Positions 22,666 through 30,680 of a stretch of 57,843 nt of DNA are shown one piece after another (position 1 is the stretch's first letter; each line of letters opens with the position of its first letter). A program made the translations under genes and the position numbers. The stretch comes from a virus: IMG/VR virus record IMGVR_UViG_3300046810_000554, positions 1 to 57,843 of that record; one strand, given 5' to 3'. The notes beneath the pieces were generated by a model that was not told where the DNA came from, made no database searches, and saw only the letters and a list, made by a program, of their open reading frames with translations.

Positions 22666-22883
22666 CTACTCTCGAAGAAATCAGCCTTTGCCCGAAAGCC
22701 AATCGTGAGTTCTGGTCTGGGCGCGCTCGCTTCAATTTGACCTGCTATCGGTACATTGGGGCTGGTCCGGCTGATCGCCGGCTTGAGCGCGCTGCGTTCC
22801 GCCGCAACATGGCTCACCGCCGCGCCAAGACGTACTTGGATGAGCAGCGCGGGCAGCTGGAAATGTTCGGGGTGGCTGCATGA
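22662..22883 (+). CDS. 73-residue basic protein of the nin region
   Basis: ATGA overlaps at both ends. Arg-rich (ADRRLERAAFRRNMAHRRAKTYLDEQRGQ). No known family; possibly nucleic-acid binding. Confidence 0.55.
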   Translation: MTTLEEISLCPKANREFWSGRARFNLTCYRYIGAGPADRRLERAAFRRNMAHRRAKTYLDEQRGQLEMFGVAA

Positions 22884-23461
22884 GCCTCTCCATCAAAGAG
22901 CGCAAGAAGAAGACCTGCGCAAACACCGCATGCGCCACTCAGTTCGTACCGGCGCAGCTCGGCCAGAAGGTATGCGGCTGGGCATGTGGTCTGGCCATCG
23001 CTCCAGCGAATCAGGAGCGGGCGCGCAAGGCCATTGCGCAGCGCGACCGGCAGGAGATCAAGGTTCGCAAGGAGAAACTGAAATCTCGCAGCGACCACAT
23101 GCGCGACACGCAGCAGGCATTCAACGAGTGGGTGCGTGCCCGTGACGCTGATCTTCCATGCATCAGCTGCGGCCGGCACCACCAGGGTAAGTACGACGCC
23201 GGGCATTACCGGACAGTGGGCAGCAATCCCGCGCTGCGCTTCGAGCCGCTGAACTGCCACAAGCAGTGCGTGCCCTGCAATCAGCACAAGTCCGGAAACA
23301 TCGTGGAGTATCGGATCAACTTGGTGCTGCGCATCGGAGCCGAGAAAGTGGAATGGCTGGAAGGGCCTCATGAGCCCCAGAAATACACCGTCGAAGAATT
23401 GAAGGCCCTTACGGCCAAGTACCGGGCACTGACCAGAGAATTGAAGAGGGCGGCGGCGTGA
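22880..23461 (+). CDS. ninG: NinG (Rap) recombination endonuclease
   Basis: 193 residues. An N-terminal Cys-rich zinc segment (KKKTCANTACATQFVPAQLGQKVC) is followed by a Lys/Arg-rich helical linker. The nuclease-like centre has DLPCISCGRHH, YDAGHYRTVGSNPALRFEPLNCHKQCVPCNQHKSGNI. This matches NinG/Rap, a branched-DNA endonuclease of lambdoid phages. Confidence 0.92.
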   Translation: MSLSIKERKKKTCANTACATQFVPAQLGQKVCGWACGLAIAPANQERARKAIAQRDRQEIKVRKEKLKSRSDHMRDTQQAFNEWVRARDADLPCISCGRHHQGKYDAGHYRTVGSNPALRFEPLNCHKQCVPCNQHKSGNIVEYRINLVLRIGAEKVEWLEGPHEPQKYTVEELKALTAKYRALTRELKRAAA

Positions 23462-23724
23462 ATCAAGTAGTCCAAATCACCGGGCCTGCAACCCAGGCCA
23501 AAAACGGTTGGCTCAAGCCGATGTTTCCCATCACCGGCAAAGCCCATTACTTCAATCAGGAATCCGACCTGCCCGCGGTTACGACCCAGGGCCGGGCATA
23601 TTTTTGGCGCACCCTGTGCGGAATCGACACTATCAGCACGGAGCGGGTCCCAATGTTTGACGCGGGCAACTGGAGTCGGTGCAAGAAGTGCGAACGTGCA
23701 ATCAGTCGGAGTGAGCCAGTATGA
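23458..23724 (+). CDS. 88-residue protein with C-terminal CxxC
   Basis: GTG start overlapping the ninG stop (GTGA). Ends NWSRCKKCERAISRSE, a CxxC that may bind zinc with upstream Cys/His. Unknown; lies before the Q-position gene, with which it overlaps. Confidence 0.55.
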   Translation: MNQVVQITGPATQAKNGWLKPMFPITGKAHYFNQESDLPAVTTQGRAYFWRTLCGIDTISTERVPMFDAGNWSRCKKCERAISRSEPV

Positions 23725-24302
23725 ATATCAACTCAGCACGTCAAGCCTGGCATGACTGCACCTACAACCCTGCGCCTGGGCAATCTTCGGACGTCGTGCA
23801 GTTGGGCGTAGTGGTCCAGGCAACAGAGCGGGGGCCTACGGCAAATCACGCGATGCACTCCGCCTTGGCCGGTCATATCCAGTCGGCAATCTCCAAGCTT
23901 CACCCGCAAGTGCGTGTGTTCGGCGAGTACATGTACGCGGCCAACCGGGACGACGATATCCGTGAGGCTGCCGAGGATGTGGTATTCGGCATGGTCGTAT
24001 CGAAGTCCAGGCGCATGACAGCGGCGAAGCGGGAAAAGCTGGAGTACGTGGTTAAGGGGGTAATGCGTCGGTACCGGTACATGCACCAGGGCGGACAGTC
24101 GGCCAACGACGATCCGCTGATCAAGCCGGAGGCGTTCCGTTCTTGGTTGCTGTCCGAGTACGGAGTGCGGCTTGAGTCGTTTAACTGGGACCGGGATTGG
24201 GAGTGCATGGTGCGGCTCACTTTCGACTGCTGTGAGGACCTCGACCGCATGGCTTTGAGCCCAATTGGAGCGGCAATTTACAAGATGAAAGAGGCCGCTT
24301 GA
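23721..24302 (+). CDS. Q-position protein, probable late antiterminator
   Basis: 193 residues. Helical throughout, with VVQLGVVVQATERGPTANHAMHSALAGHI, SRRMTAAKREKLEYVVKGVMRRYRYMHQGG and a C-terminal Cys pair (TFDCCEDLDRM). No firm similarity to lambda or P22 Q is visible. The call rests on place: last gene of the early operon, followed by a terminator, a strong promoter and a second terminator before the late genes. Confidence 0.5.
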   Translation: MNINSARQAWHDCTYNPAPGQSSDVVQLGVVVQATERGPTANHAMHSALAGHIQSAISKLHPQVRVFGEYMYAANRDDDIREAAEDVVFGMVVSKSRRMTAAKREKLEYVVKGVMRRYRYMHQGGQSANDDPLIKPEAFRSWLLSEYGVRLESFNWDRDWECMVRLTFDCCEDLDRMALSPIGAAIYKMKEAA

Positions 24303-24368
24303 CTTCCCGTGCGGCTGGCGGCATCATTTCGCCACATTGAGTATTTTGCCTACGGCAACTTGCTCTGG

Positions 24369-24396
24369 AAGCCTGGCCAATGCGCTGGGCTTTTTA
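24369..24396 (+). terminator. Terminator ending the rightward early operon
   Basis: AAGCCTGGC (24369-24377) pairs with GCTGGGCTT (24384-24392) using two G-T pairs, followed by a T-rich tail. Confidence 0.7.
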
Positions 24397-24439
24397 TTAG
24401 ACATTGTTTTTCATGTTGACACACCACTTAAAACATGTA

Positions 24440-24468
24440 TTGACAATAGGTGTTGAATAGAGTAGTAT
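24440..24468 (+). promoter_or_regulatory. Strong promoter, candidate late promoter PR'
   Basis: TTGACA (24440-24445), 17 bp, TAGTAT (24463-24468). A second TTGACA at 24416 lies 24 bp upstream. The promoter follows the early terminator and precedes the terminator at 24776, so transcription beyond that point would need antitermination. Confidence 0.7.
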
Positions 24469-24520
24469 CGTTTCCCTGTCCAAACGAATTAAAATATTTG
24501 GCTAAAGATTTCGGGGGAAC

Positions 24521-24537
24521 GCTGGTTCGAATCCCGC
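24521..24537 (+). other. tRNA T-arm-like remnant
   Basis: GCTGGTTCGAATCCCGC folds as a 5-bp stem with one T-C mismatch and a TTCGAAT loop, like a tRNA T-arm. No D-arm, anticodon arm or acceptor partner precedes it, so it is not a tRNA gene. It lies about 45 nt after the predicted late promoter start and could be a leader-RNA hairpin. Confidence 0.4.
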
Positions 24538-24652
24538 GATGTCGCGAACCCAGATGGCATTGTTGATAGCTTTAACGGTCTTTATGACCAGTTTGTACAC
24601 ATCACCAACAATGCTGAGCGCAACAGGTTTGTTTGCGCAGGAGGGTTTCACT

Positions 24653-24757
24653 ATGACTAGAAGTGTTATTGCAATGATTTTCACCCCATTAGCAACAACA
24701 GTTTCTGCTATCTGGTGTAGCTGCATCGCAAGTGGTCAAGTACCCCGCTGCACGTGA
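24653..24757 (+). CDS. 34-residue hydrophobic mini-protein
   Basis: ATG at 24653 follows AGGAGGG. MTRSVIAMIFTPLATTVSAI is hydrophobic, followed by WCSCIASGQVPRCT with three Cys. A longer frame opens at 24539 without a ribosome site. It lies between the late promoter and its terminator. Uncertain. Confidence 0.35.
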   Translation: MTRSVIAMIFTPLATTVSAIWCSCIASGQVPRCT

Positions 24758-24775
24758 GGATGAGTCCTCCACAAA

Positions 24776-24802
24776 AGCCCGGCCTAACCGCTGGGCTTTT
24801 TG
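24776..24802 (+). terminator. Terminator downstream of the late promoter
   Basis: AGCCCGGC (24776-24783) pairs with GCTGGGCT (24790-24797; one G-T pair), then TTTTT. Candidate tR'-type target of the Q-position protein. Confidence 0.8.
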
Positions 24803-24964
24803 CTATCTAAGGCTTGCATCTATGAACGTAGACAATAGCTGCAGATGGATTGAACCTATGCTGGCCTGATGATTCTATGTAGCTCTGGCCGTCGCCCCTC
24901 TGACTGTGTATCGGTCGTGTGCAGGGCGCGCCTCGCCGATATTTGTTACTAAGGATAGAGCGCA

Positions 24965-25429
24965 ATGGGCATCATAGCAGTTGGTATCGGGTCTTATTTT
25001 CGTGATGGCGGCAGCTGGTTGAAGGTGTCGGTATTGGCAGTCACCTGCGCAGTGATGAGTGGTTGCGCTGGTGAGGCTGCGCCCAATTACTTCAATGGTG
25101 GTTACTACATGGCGGGTGATTCAAATTGCACTCGCATGTCTGTTTTAGGCGCCTCCAGGATTATGTGTTACGACTCTGACGGCAACGCTACAGGTTACCG
25201 AGATGCGATGAGCTCCCAGCAGCTTCAGATGTACCAGTACAATCAATCGCAGCAGACTCAACAAATGCAGCAGCTTAATCAGACTATGCAGCAGACCAAT
25301 CAGTCTTTTCAGCAGAGCACTCCGCAATACCAGCCTTACACGGCCCCAGCAGTGACTCCAATTACCCAGCCAAGTGGTAACCAGGTCAGGTGCATCAACA
25401 CTGATATTTATACCAACTGTCGATACTGA
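24965..25429 (+). CDS. Gln-rich lipoprotein
   Basis: 154 residues. The hydrophobic stretch WLKVSVLAVTCAVMSGC ends in a lipobox, so the mature protein should be lipid-anchored. Residues 95-130 are very Gln-rich (SQQLQMYQYNQSQQTQQMQQ). A Cys pair ends the protein (VRCINTD...NCRY). Prophage lipoproteins of this type often alter the cell surface; no specific role can be given. It is bracketed by terminators at 24776 and 25449 and looks like an independent accessory gene. Confidence 0.7.
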   Translation: MGIIAVGIGSYFRDGGSWLKVSVLAVTCAVMSGCAGEAAPNYFNGGYYMAGDSNCTRMSVLGASRIMCYDSDGNATGYRDAMSSQQLQMYQYNQSQQTQQMQQLNQTMQQTNQSFQQSTPQYQPYTAPAVTPITQPSGNQVRCINTDIYTNCRY

Positions 25430-25448
25430 TCCCGCTATGAAACGAAGA

Positions 25449-25474
25449 CCTAGCCACAGCGCTGGGTTTTTTTT
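25449..25474 (+). terminator. Terminator after the Gln-rich lipoprotein gene
   Basis: CCTAGC (25449-25454) pairs with GCTGGG (25461-25466; one T-G pair), followed by eight T. Confidence 0.75.
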
Positions 25475-25787
25475 CTTTCCGAATTTAATATTCGTAGCCA
25501 TAACCAGTGTGGGCATTAGGGCGGGGACTGGATGCGGTATCGCCGGTAGTCACGCGTTACTAAGAACACCGGCAGTCAGCGTGCTCTCGCTCCATCATAA
25601 GGGGCAGTGCTGACGGGCAGCGCGGGAAGACAGGCCCAACTAATTTCAAGCCTCGGCACTTGCCTGGGCTCTTCGTTTTTCAGCTCCACCACACCCATCG
25701 CCTCAAGCTGGGAGTGCTGCTGCAGCCGATTCAAATCCGCAGGCGAAAGACTGATAGGCCCTCCTGCTCACAACCCGAGGAAATATC
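25475..25787. other. 313-bp stretch without a supported gene
   Basis: Open frames here lack ribosome sites and familiar content. Only weak hairpins (around 25660-25680, CTTGCCTGGGCTC followed by a T-run) are visible. Confidence 0.5.
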
Positions 25788-26045
25788 ATGGCCCCTGTTA
25801 TGCGCTGCAAAATGATCTGCCACGAAATCACCCACGTTCGCCACGTCAATCAAGAGCGTGACGATCCGCTGTGTGATGTCCGGTTCGGGGCGGTGTGCGC
25901 CTTGCCGAAAGATCCACCAGGCGAGAACGCCGTGTTTGGGAAATACACCCCTGTGGCTGAGTACAAGGCCAAGATCGTGAAGTCAGTCGCCGACAAGCTC
26001 GAACCGGGCAAGGCCTACTACATCGACTTCACCCTGGCGGAATAA
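25788..26045 (+). CDS. 85-residue conserved phage protein
   Basis: ATG at 25788 after GAGGAAA. N-terminal MRCKMICHEITHVRH is Cys/His-containing; then VRFGAVCALPKDPPGENAVFGKYTPV and a strand-rich C-terminus (GKAYYIDFTLAE). I recognise this type from Pseudomonas phages of several morphologies, without a function. Confidence 0.65.
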   Translation: MAPVMRCKMICHEITHVRHVNQERDDPLCDVRFGAVCALPKDPPGENAVFGKYTPVAEYKAKIVKSVADKLEPGKAYYIDFTLAE

Positions 26046-26189
26046 CTTTCCTAAGCCATCGGCACCTCTGATCGTCACGTTCAGCGAGGGCCTCTTTCGT
26101 CCCTACCGTTCGGCTTAATTCTCGAACGAGTAATGGCTGGCTATTTCCAATGAGCATACCCGACACCGTGTTGGGCATTGGAGGTAAGC

Positions 26190-26432
26190 ATGAACACTGA
26201 CACAACGCTTCAAGGTGGCATGGGCGGAGTCGATCCGATGCCCACTTCGCCAGATCCACTGAGTCCTGGCCGCACAGATGTGAACCCAAGCGATCAGCCG
26301 GGCGTTGATGAGCTCCCCGGCAACGAAGGGGAGATTCCACTGGATACAGATGACGACGCACCGGTTCAGGAAGAAATGACGGATGTGGACGTGGACAACG
26401 CTGAAATGGATGACCAGCCGAACCCTCGTTAA
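26190..26432 (+). CDS. Acidic 80-residue protein
   Basis: ATG at 26190 after GGAGGT. Pro/Asp/Glu-rich and probably disordered (DELPGNEGEIPLDTDDDAP; EEMTDVDVDNAEMDDQ). Directly followed by a terminator. Function unknown. Confidence 0.55.
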   Translation: MNTDTTLQGGMGGVDPMPTSPDPLSPGRTDVNPSDQPGVDELPGNEGEIPLDTDDDAPVQEEMTDVDVDNAEMDDQPNPR

Positions 26433-26440
26433 AGGTCAAA

Positions 26441-26464
26441 AGCCCGGCCCAGCGCCGGGCTTTC
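26441..26464. terminator. Bidirectional terminator between convergent genes
   Basis: AGCCCGGC (26441-26448) pairs with GCCGGGCT (26454-26461), with TTT on the right and AAAA on the left, serving both 26190 (+) and 26483 (-). Confidence 0.8.
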
Positions 26465-26482
26465 GCTGTGTAGTCCGGCATA

Positions 26483-26707
26483 TTACGCCGCTGACCACTC
26501 CACGTTCGTTATGCCTAAACGCTCAGCTTGAGGCTTGCTCACCTTGGGCACTTTATCGCTGCGATACTTGGGGATTTGACCAAATCCCGCGTCAACAGCC
26601 GCCCAATGCCACGCATCGGCGTTATCCATTCTAGGTGCGCTTAGATAGAACTTTTTGTACGACCCGTTCAGTAGGTAATCAATTCTGAAGTGAGTGCTCT
26701 GTGCCAT
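26483..26707 (-). CDS. DUF6555-like Pseudomonas protein
   Basis: 74 residues, ATG at 26707 with AAGGAC. FRIDYLLNGSYKKFYLSAPRMDNADAWHWAAVDAGFGQIP and the end ERLGITNVEWSAA match a small Pseudomonas family (DUF6555 type). Opposite strand to the late genes, with its own side of a bidirectional terminator, so an independent accessory gene. Confidence 0.65.
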   Translation of the reverse strand: MAQSTHFRIDYLLNGSYKKFYLSAPRMDNADAWHWAAVDAGFGQIPKYRSDKVPKVSKPQAERLGITNVEWSAA

Positions 26708-26926
26708 TTGGTCAGTCCTTGGCGTGATGATGAACGTACAAGTGATTCTGCTATACAGAAAAAATTCCCGACAAAAAACAGAAGCTTAAGACGCAAACTC
26801 GTTCGGATAGGCTGGACAGTTAGAGACATCTAGGCGGGTGTAAAAGAATTGATATTCGCCTGCCGTTAGCACCCAAAATTCTTGATCCATCACTGACTCA
26901 GCGATCACATCACCATCGGAGTAACA

Positions 26927-27298
26927 ATGGACCCTACCGACCTCGGCCCAGGCACAGCTACCTGGCTGGGCGGTACGGGCACCGTATTGCTTGCAGGCTT
27001 CCTATGGTTGCGCAAGTTTCTCTCCCGGGACGCAGCAGATCGCGCGATGGACAACGCCGATATCGGCACCGTCCGCCGGCTGAATGAGTTGCTCGACTCT
27101 GAGCGGCAGGCGCGTAAAGAGGCTGAGGCCCGCGCTGACCAATTCGCAAAGGAGCGCAACGAGCTTGCAGCAGCGGTGGGGCGAATGGAGGGGAAGATCG
27201 AAGCTCTCACCAGCCAAGTCGCTCAGCTCACGCAACGAGTCACCCAGCAGAGCGACGAGATCACTCGCCTTCGCACCAAGTTGGGAGGAGTCAACTGA
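26927..27298 (+). CDS. Membrane-anchored coiled-coil protein, holin candidate
   Basis: 123 residues. One transmembrane segment (TWLGGTGTVLLAGFLWLRKF, about 12-31), then a coiled coil from about 50 to 118 (NELLDSERQARKEAEARADQ; ALTSQVAQLTQRVTQQSDEI). Overlaps the next gene as ATGA. Similar TM plus coiled-coil proteins in this position of Pseudomonas phages are annotated variably as holin-like or unknown. Confidence 0.55.
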   Translation: MDPTDLGPGTATWLGGTGTVLLAGFLWLRKFLSRDAADRAMDNADIGTVRRLNELLDSERQARKEAEARADQFAKERNELAAAVGRMEGKIEALTSQVAQLTQRVTQQSDEITRLRTKLGGVN

Positions 27299-27636
27299 TG
27301 GACAGATGCTCAATGGAATTCATTGCCCGCCGTTGGTGGAGACGCATCGAGGTCTGGGTTATTGCAATCCTGCTCGCTGCCGGTTCGTTCTCGATGGGCT
27401 TTCAGGTTTCCCAGTGGGCCCTCGGCGACTGGTACACCAAACAAGTCGCAGAAGTGCGCCGCGGCTACGACGAAGCAACCTCCCAGCGTGATCTGCGCCT
27501 GGGCAAGTTGGCCGACAAGACAACTGAAGCGGCCGGGAAGGTGGAGGCGGCGTCTGCCAGCGCGGTGCAGGCAGCAGACACCGCAAGCCAGGCAGCCGAC
27601 AAGGTAAACAAGGCGGTTGAGCGGGTAAGCCCGTAG
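27298..27636 (+). CDS. Second membrane-anchored coiled-coil protein
   Basis: 112 residues. A basic N-terminus (RRWWRRIEVW) and one transmembrane segment (VIAILLAAGSFSMGFQVSQW) precede an Ala/Lys/Glu-rich coiled coil (AGKVEAASASAVQAADTASQ). Coupled to the preceding gene; the pair probably forms one membrane assembly. Holin-class or regulatory role is unproven. Confidence 0.55.
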   Translation: MDRCSMEFIARRWWRRIEVWVIAILLAAGSFSMGFQVSQWALGDWYTKQVAEVRRGYDEATSQRDLRLGKLADKTTEAAGKVEAASASAVQAADTASQAADKVNKAVERVSP

Positions 27637-27694
27637 CGCGCCACATTTTCAGATGACGCCATTTCTTGGCGCGACTATCACAGAGGGAATCACC

Positions 27695-27793
27695 ATGGCA
27701 TCGAATACCAATTCATCGAAAGCAGTTTCGGTGCTTGGCCTGTGCGGGCTCGTAGTGGTTGTTCTGATTGCGCTGATCGTCTACGCATTGTGA
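27695..27793 (+). CDS. 32-residue transmembrane mini-protein
   Basis: ATG at 27695 after GAGGG. A polar N-terminus (MASNTNSSKA) is followed by one Val/Leu-rich transmembrane helix (GLCGLVVVVLIALIVYAL). Size and place next to two other membrane genes suggest a holin or antiholin-type component. Confidence 0.55.
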   Translation: MASNTNSSKAVSVLGLCGLVVVVLIALIVYAL

Positions 27794-27870
27794 CCAAACG
27801 AAACTGGTAAGTGACAACCCGAGGCCACGAACCCTTTCGCATGATCATGATCCAGCTTGATGAGGTAGTG

Positions 27871-28194
27871 CTAGATACCGTATAGCTTTGAGCACAGCGC
27901 GGTGGCATCTTCGTTCGGCACGATTATGTTTTTTGTCTCGTCGCCGTGGGGTATCAGCAGGTCCTTTACCGGATTAAGGCTGGCTAAGAAGTCCGCCGGG
28001 TCACGAACCTTATCAACCTCTATCATGAGGTGCAGCAAGTAGCCACCCTGAGTAAGCTCGGTGACCGCTATCTCTTTATGCTGGACAGCCATGGCTACTG
28101 CGGTATCGGTAGCGCGCACCCTATTTGATAGCAGCAGCATGGACGCCGCTAGTTGTAATCCTGCTTTTTGAGGCTGTTGTTGAAAGTCAATCAC
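27871..28194 (-). CDS. Reverse-strand 107-residue hypothetical protein
   Basis: GTG at 28194 with CGGGAG upstream. Contains AGLQLAASMLLLSNRVRATDTAVAMAVQ and a strand-rich second half (YLLHLMIEVDKVRDPADFLASLNPVKDLLIPHG). It is opposite to the packaging genes and diverges from the metallopeptidase gene. Unrecognised accessory gene. Confidence 0.5.
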   Translation of the reverse strand: MIDFQQQPQKAGLQLAASMLLLSNRVRATDTAVAMAVQHKEIAVTELTQGGYLLHLMIEVDKVRDPADFLASLNPVKDLLIPHGDETKNIIVPNEDATALCSKLYGI

Positions 28195-28278
28195 GTATGT
28201 TGTCTCCCGGTAAGATGGATTGGGTGCCTCCTGCTGAAAACATCCCGCTGAGTCAGCCTACCATGTGGAAGTGTACAG

Positions 28279-28899
28279 ATGAGGCCAGCCCCGCCACTGT
28301 CACTGCTAAAGCTGTCCGACCTGTCCGACTTCGGTATTCGTCTGACTCCAGCGCCTGAGGTATGGGAGTGGATACAGGCCGAGATACTTGCCGACACCGG
28401 CAGCATCCATAACGAAGATCATGCCCATCTATTGGATGCAGACATCCGCGTCATGTGGGCGTCTGCCTGCTTCAACAAGCAAGGCCGCACGGTGCTTGGA
28501 CAGGCTGAGCAGGTAGCGTTCCGTGCGGGTGGCTGGCAGAAGGCCCGCATGGAACAGCAGATGCGTGATTGGTTCGGTGATGTGCCGAGCTTCATTATCA
28601 CTTTGGCAGCCGATCACTGCTCCACATGTAGCGATGAAGACTTCTGCGCTCTGGTAGAGCATGAGCTGTATCACCTGGCTCAGGCGACCGACAAGTACGG
28701 TCAGCCAGCATTCACCCAGGACGGCGCACCGAAGATCAAGCTCCAAGGCCACGACGTGGAAGAGTTCGTCGGAGTGGTTCGTCGCTATGGCGCGAGCCCC
28801 GACGTTCAGGCTCTGGTGGATGCAGCAAACAAGCCTGCTGAGGTGGGTAAATTGAACATTTCGAGGGCCTGCGGAACCTGTCTGCTCAAGTCGGCCTGA
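28279..28899 (+). CDS. Putative phage metallopeptidase
   Basis: 206 residues. ALVEHELYHLAQ contains the zinc-protease HExxH signature in the HELYH form, and VEEFVGVVRRYG follows as in the phage putative-metallopeptidase family. An internal Cys pair (DHCSTCSDEDFC) and a C-terminal CGTCLL are present. Proteins of this kind sit just upstream of the small terminase in many phages; substrate unknown. Confidence 0.8.
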   Translation: MRPAPPLSLLKLSDLSDFGIRLTPAPEVWEWIQAEILADTGSIHNEDHAHLLDADIRVMWASACFNKQGRTVLGQAEQVAFRAGGWQKARMEQQMRDWFGDVPSFIITLAADHCSTCSDEDFCALVEHELYHLAQATDKYGQPAFTQDGAPKIKLQGHDVEEFVGVVRRYGASPDVQALVDAANKPAEVGKLNISRACGTCLLKSA

Positions 28900-28930
28900 C
28901 TTCATACAGGCTTAAGACGGAAGTGAAACT

Positions 28931-29392
28931 ATGGCAGCCCTGAAAAATGAGGTGAAGAGCTTCATCGTTCAGGCTTTGGCGTGCTTCGACACACCTTCAC
29001 AGGTTGCGCTGGCTGTAAGAGAAGAGTTCGGCATCGAAGTAACCCGGATGCAGTGTGAGTCTCACGACCCCACCAAGCGCGCCGGAAGAGATGTCGCTAA
29101 GCGGTGGCAGGTCCTGTTTCACGACACCCGCAAGCGCTTCCGTGAAGAGACAGCAGAGATACCGATCGCCAACCGCGCGTTCCGCCTGCGTGCCATGAAC
29201 CGGTTTGTAGAGAAGGCCGAGACGATGAAGAACATCGTGCTCGCCATGCAGATATTGGAGCAGGCAGCGAAAGAAGCGGGGGACATGTACGTCAACCGGC
29301 ACCGGAAGGAAGAGGCTGGCGATGAGCCGGTGATCCCGAGCCGCATTCAGGTCGACGTAGTGGATGCGAGGAAGCCGAATGCCGAGCCTTAA
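28931..29392 (+). CDS. Terminase small subunit (DUF2280)
   Basis: 153 residues. LKNEVKSFIVQALACFDTPSQVALAVREEFGIEVTRMQCESHDPTKR is the N-terminal HTH of the DUF2280 small terminases; a helical oligomerisation region and a variable tail follow. It recognises phage DNA and stimulates the large subunit, whose gene overlaps its 3' end by 14 bp. Confidence 0.88.
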   Translation: MAALKNEVKSFIVQALACFDTPSQVALAVREEFGIEVTRMQCESHDPTKRAGRDVAKRWQVLFHDTRKRFREETAEIPIANRAFRLRAMNRFVEKAETMKNIVLAMQILEQAAKEAGDMYVNRHRKEEAGDEPVIPSRIQVDVVDARKPNAEP

Positions 29393-30680
29393 CGTTCCGC
29401 AGTCGCAGTTCCTCCTGTTACCGCACAAGTTTCGCGCCTTCGTTGCTGGCTTTGGCTCGGGCAAGACGTGGGTTGGGTGCTCAGCACTCAGCAAGCACTT
29501 CATGGAATGGCCTGGCGTCAACGCTGGGTACTTCGCTCCGACTTACCCGCAGATCCGGGACATCTTCTATCCGACCATGGATGAGGTTGCCTTTGACTGG
29601 GGGCTGAAGACCAAGATCAATCAGGCGAACCACGAAGTTCACATCTACAGCGGCCGGCAGTACCGCGGCACTGTGATCTGTCGCTCCATGGAGAAGCCGC
29701 AGACCATTGTCGGTTTCAAGATCGGCCACGCCCTGGTCGATGAGCTGGACGTGCTGACGGCGATCAAGGCTCAGCAAGCCTGGCGCAAGATCATCGCGCG
29801 TATGCGTTACAACCTGCCCGGATTGAAGAACGGCGTAGACGTCACGACGACACCGGAAGGCTTCAAGTTCGTCTTCCAGCAGTTCGTGAAACAGCTGCGT
29901 GACAAGCCTTCTCTGAATGATATGTACGGGCTTGTGCAGGCCAGTACCTTTGACAACGAGCTGAACCTGCCGGACGACTACATCGAATCACTGATGGAGT
30001 CGTACCCGCCGCAGCTGATCCTTGCGTATCTCAAGGGCCAGTTCGTCAACCTGACATCCGGCACGATCTACACAGCTTACGACCGCAAGTTAAATCAGTG
30101 CTTTGACACTGTTCAGCCGGGCGAACCGCTGTTCATAGGCATGGACTTCAACGTCGGCAAGATGGCGGCCATCACTCACGTGAAGCGCGAACAGGGATTA
30201 CCCCGGGCGGTGGATGAGCTGATCGACGGCTACGACACGCCTGACATGATTCGACGAATCAAGGAGCGCTACTGGGCGCACGACGGCAACGACTTCAAGA
30301 AGACCTGCGAAATCAGGATCTACCCAGATGCTTCAGGCGATTCACGCAAGTCTGTGAACGCCAGCATCACCGACCTGGCCATGCTCAAACAGGCTGGGTT
30401 CGCGGTCATCGCTCCAGCGGCTAACCCGCCAGTGAAGGACCGAATCAACGCAATGAACGCCGTTTTCTGCAATGCGCAGAGCGAGCGCCGCTACCTGATT
30501 AATCCGTTCACCTGTCCAACCTATGCCGACGGCCTGGAGCAGCAAGTGTGGGGTACGAACGGGGAGCCTGACAAAACCGCAGGCATCGATCACGCGAACG
30601 ATGCTGGTGGCTACTTTATCCATCGTGAGTACCCGATTATCAAACCGGTCACCTCAATCAAACTGGGATACGCCCGATGA
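29379..30680 (+). CDS. Terminase large subunit
   Basis: 433 residues from the ATG at 29379 (GAGGAA upstream). The ATPase domain has Walker A GFGSGKT (about 25-31) and Walker B HALVDELD (about 107-114). The RNase-H-like nuclease has IGMDFNVG, YPDASGDSRKS and DHANDAGGY with their conserved Asp residues. It packages DNA into proheads with TerS and portal. Confidence 0.95.
   Translation: MPSLNVPQSQFLLLPHKFRAFVAGFGSGKTWVGCSALSKHFMEWPGVNAGYFAPTYPQIRDIFYPTMDEVAFDWGLKTKINQANHEVHIYSGRQYRGTVICRSMEKPQTIVGFKIGHALVDELDVLTAIKAQQAWRKIIARMRYNLPGLKNGVDVTTTPEGFKFVFQQFVKQLRDKPSLNDMYGLVQASTFDNELNLPDDYIESLMESYPPQLILAYLKGQFVNLTSGTIYTAYDRKLNQCFDTVQPGEPLFIGMDFNVGKMAAITHVKREQGLPRAVDELIDGYDTPDMIRRIKERYWAHDGNDFKKTCEIRIYPDASGDSRKSVNASITDLAMLKQAGFAVIAPAANPPVKDRINAMNAVFCNAQSERRYLINPFTCPTYADGLEQQVWGTNGEPDKTAGIDHANDAGGYFIHREYPIIKPVTSIKLGYAR

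Noticed and set aside
24490-24560. tRNA gene suggested by GGTTCGAATCCC
   Set aside because: Only the T-arm can be formed, with a mismatch; no acceptor, D or anticodon arm upstream. Kept as a remnant/hairpin only.
26029-26481. 150-codon minus-strand frame between 25788 and 26483 genes
   Set aside because: Overlaps the terminator and the acidic plus-strand gene; begins with an alternative start and has no ribosome site.
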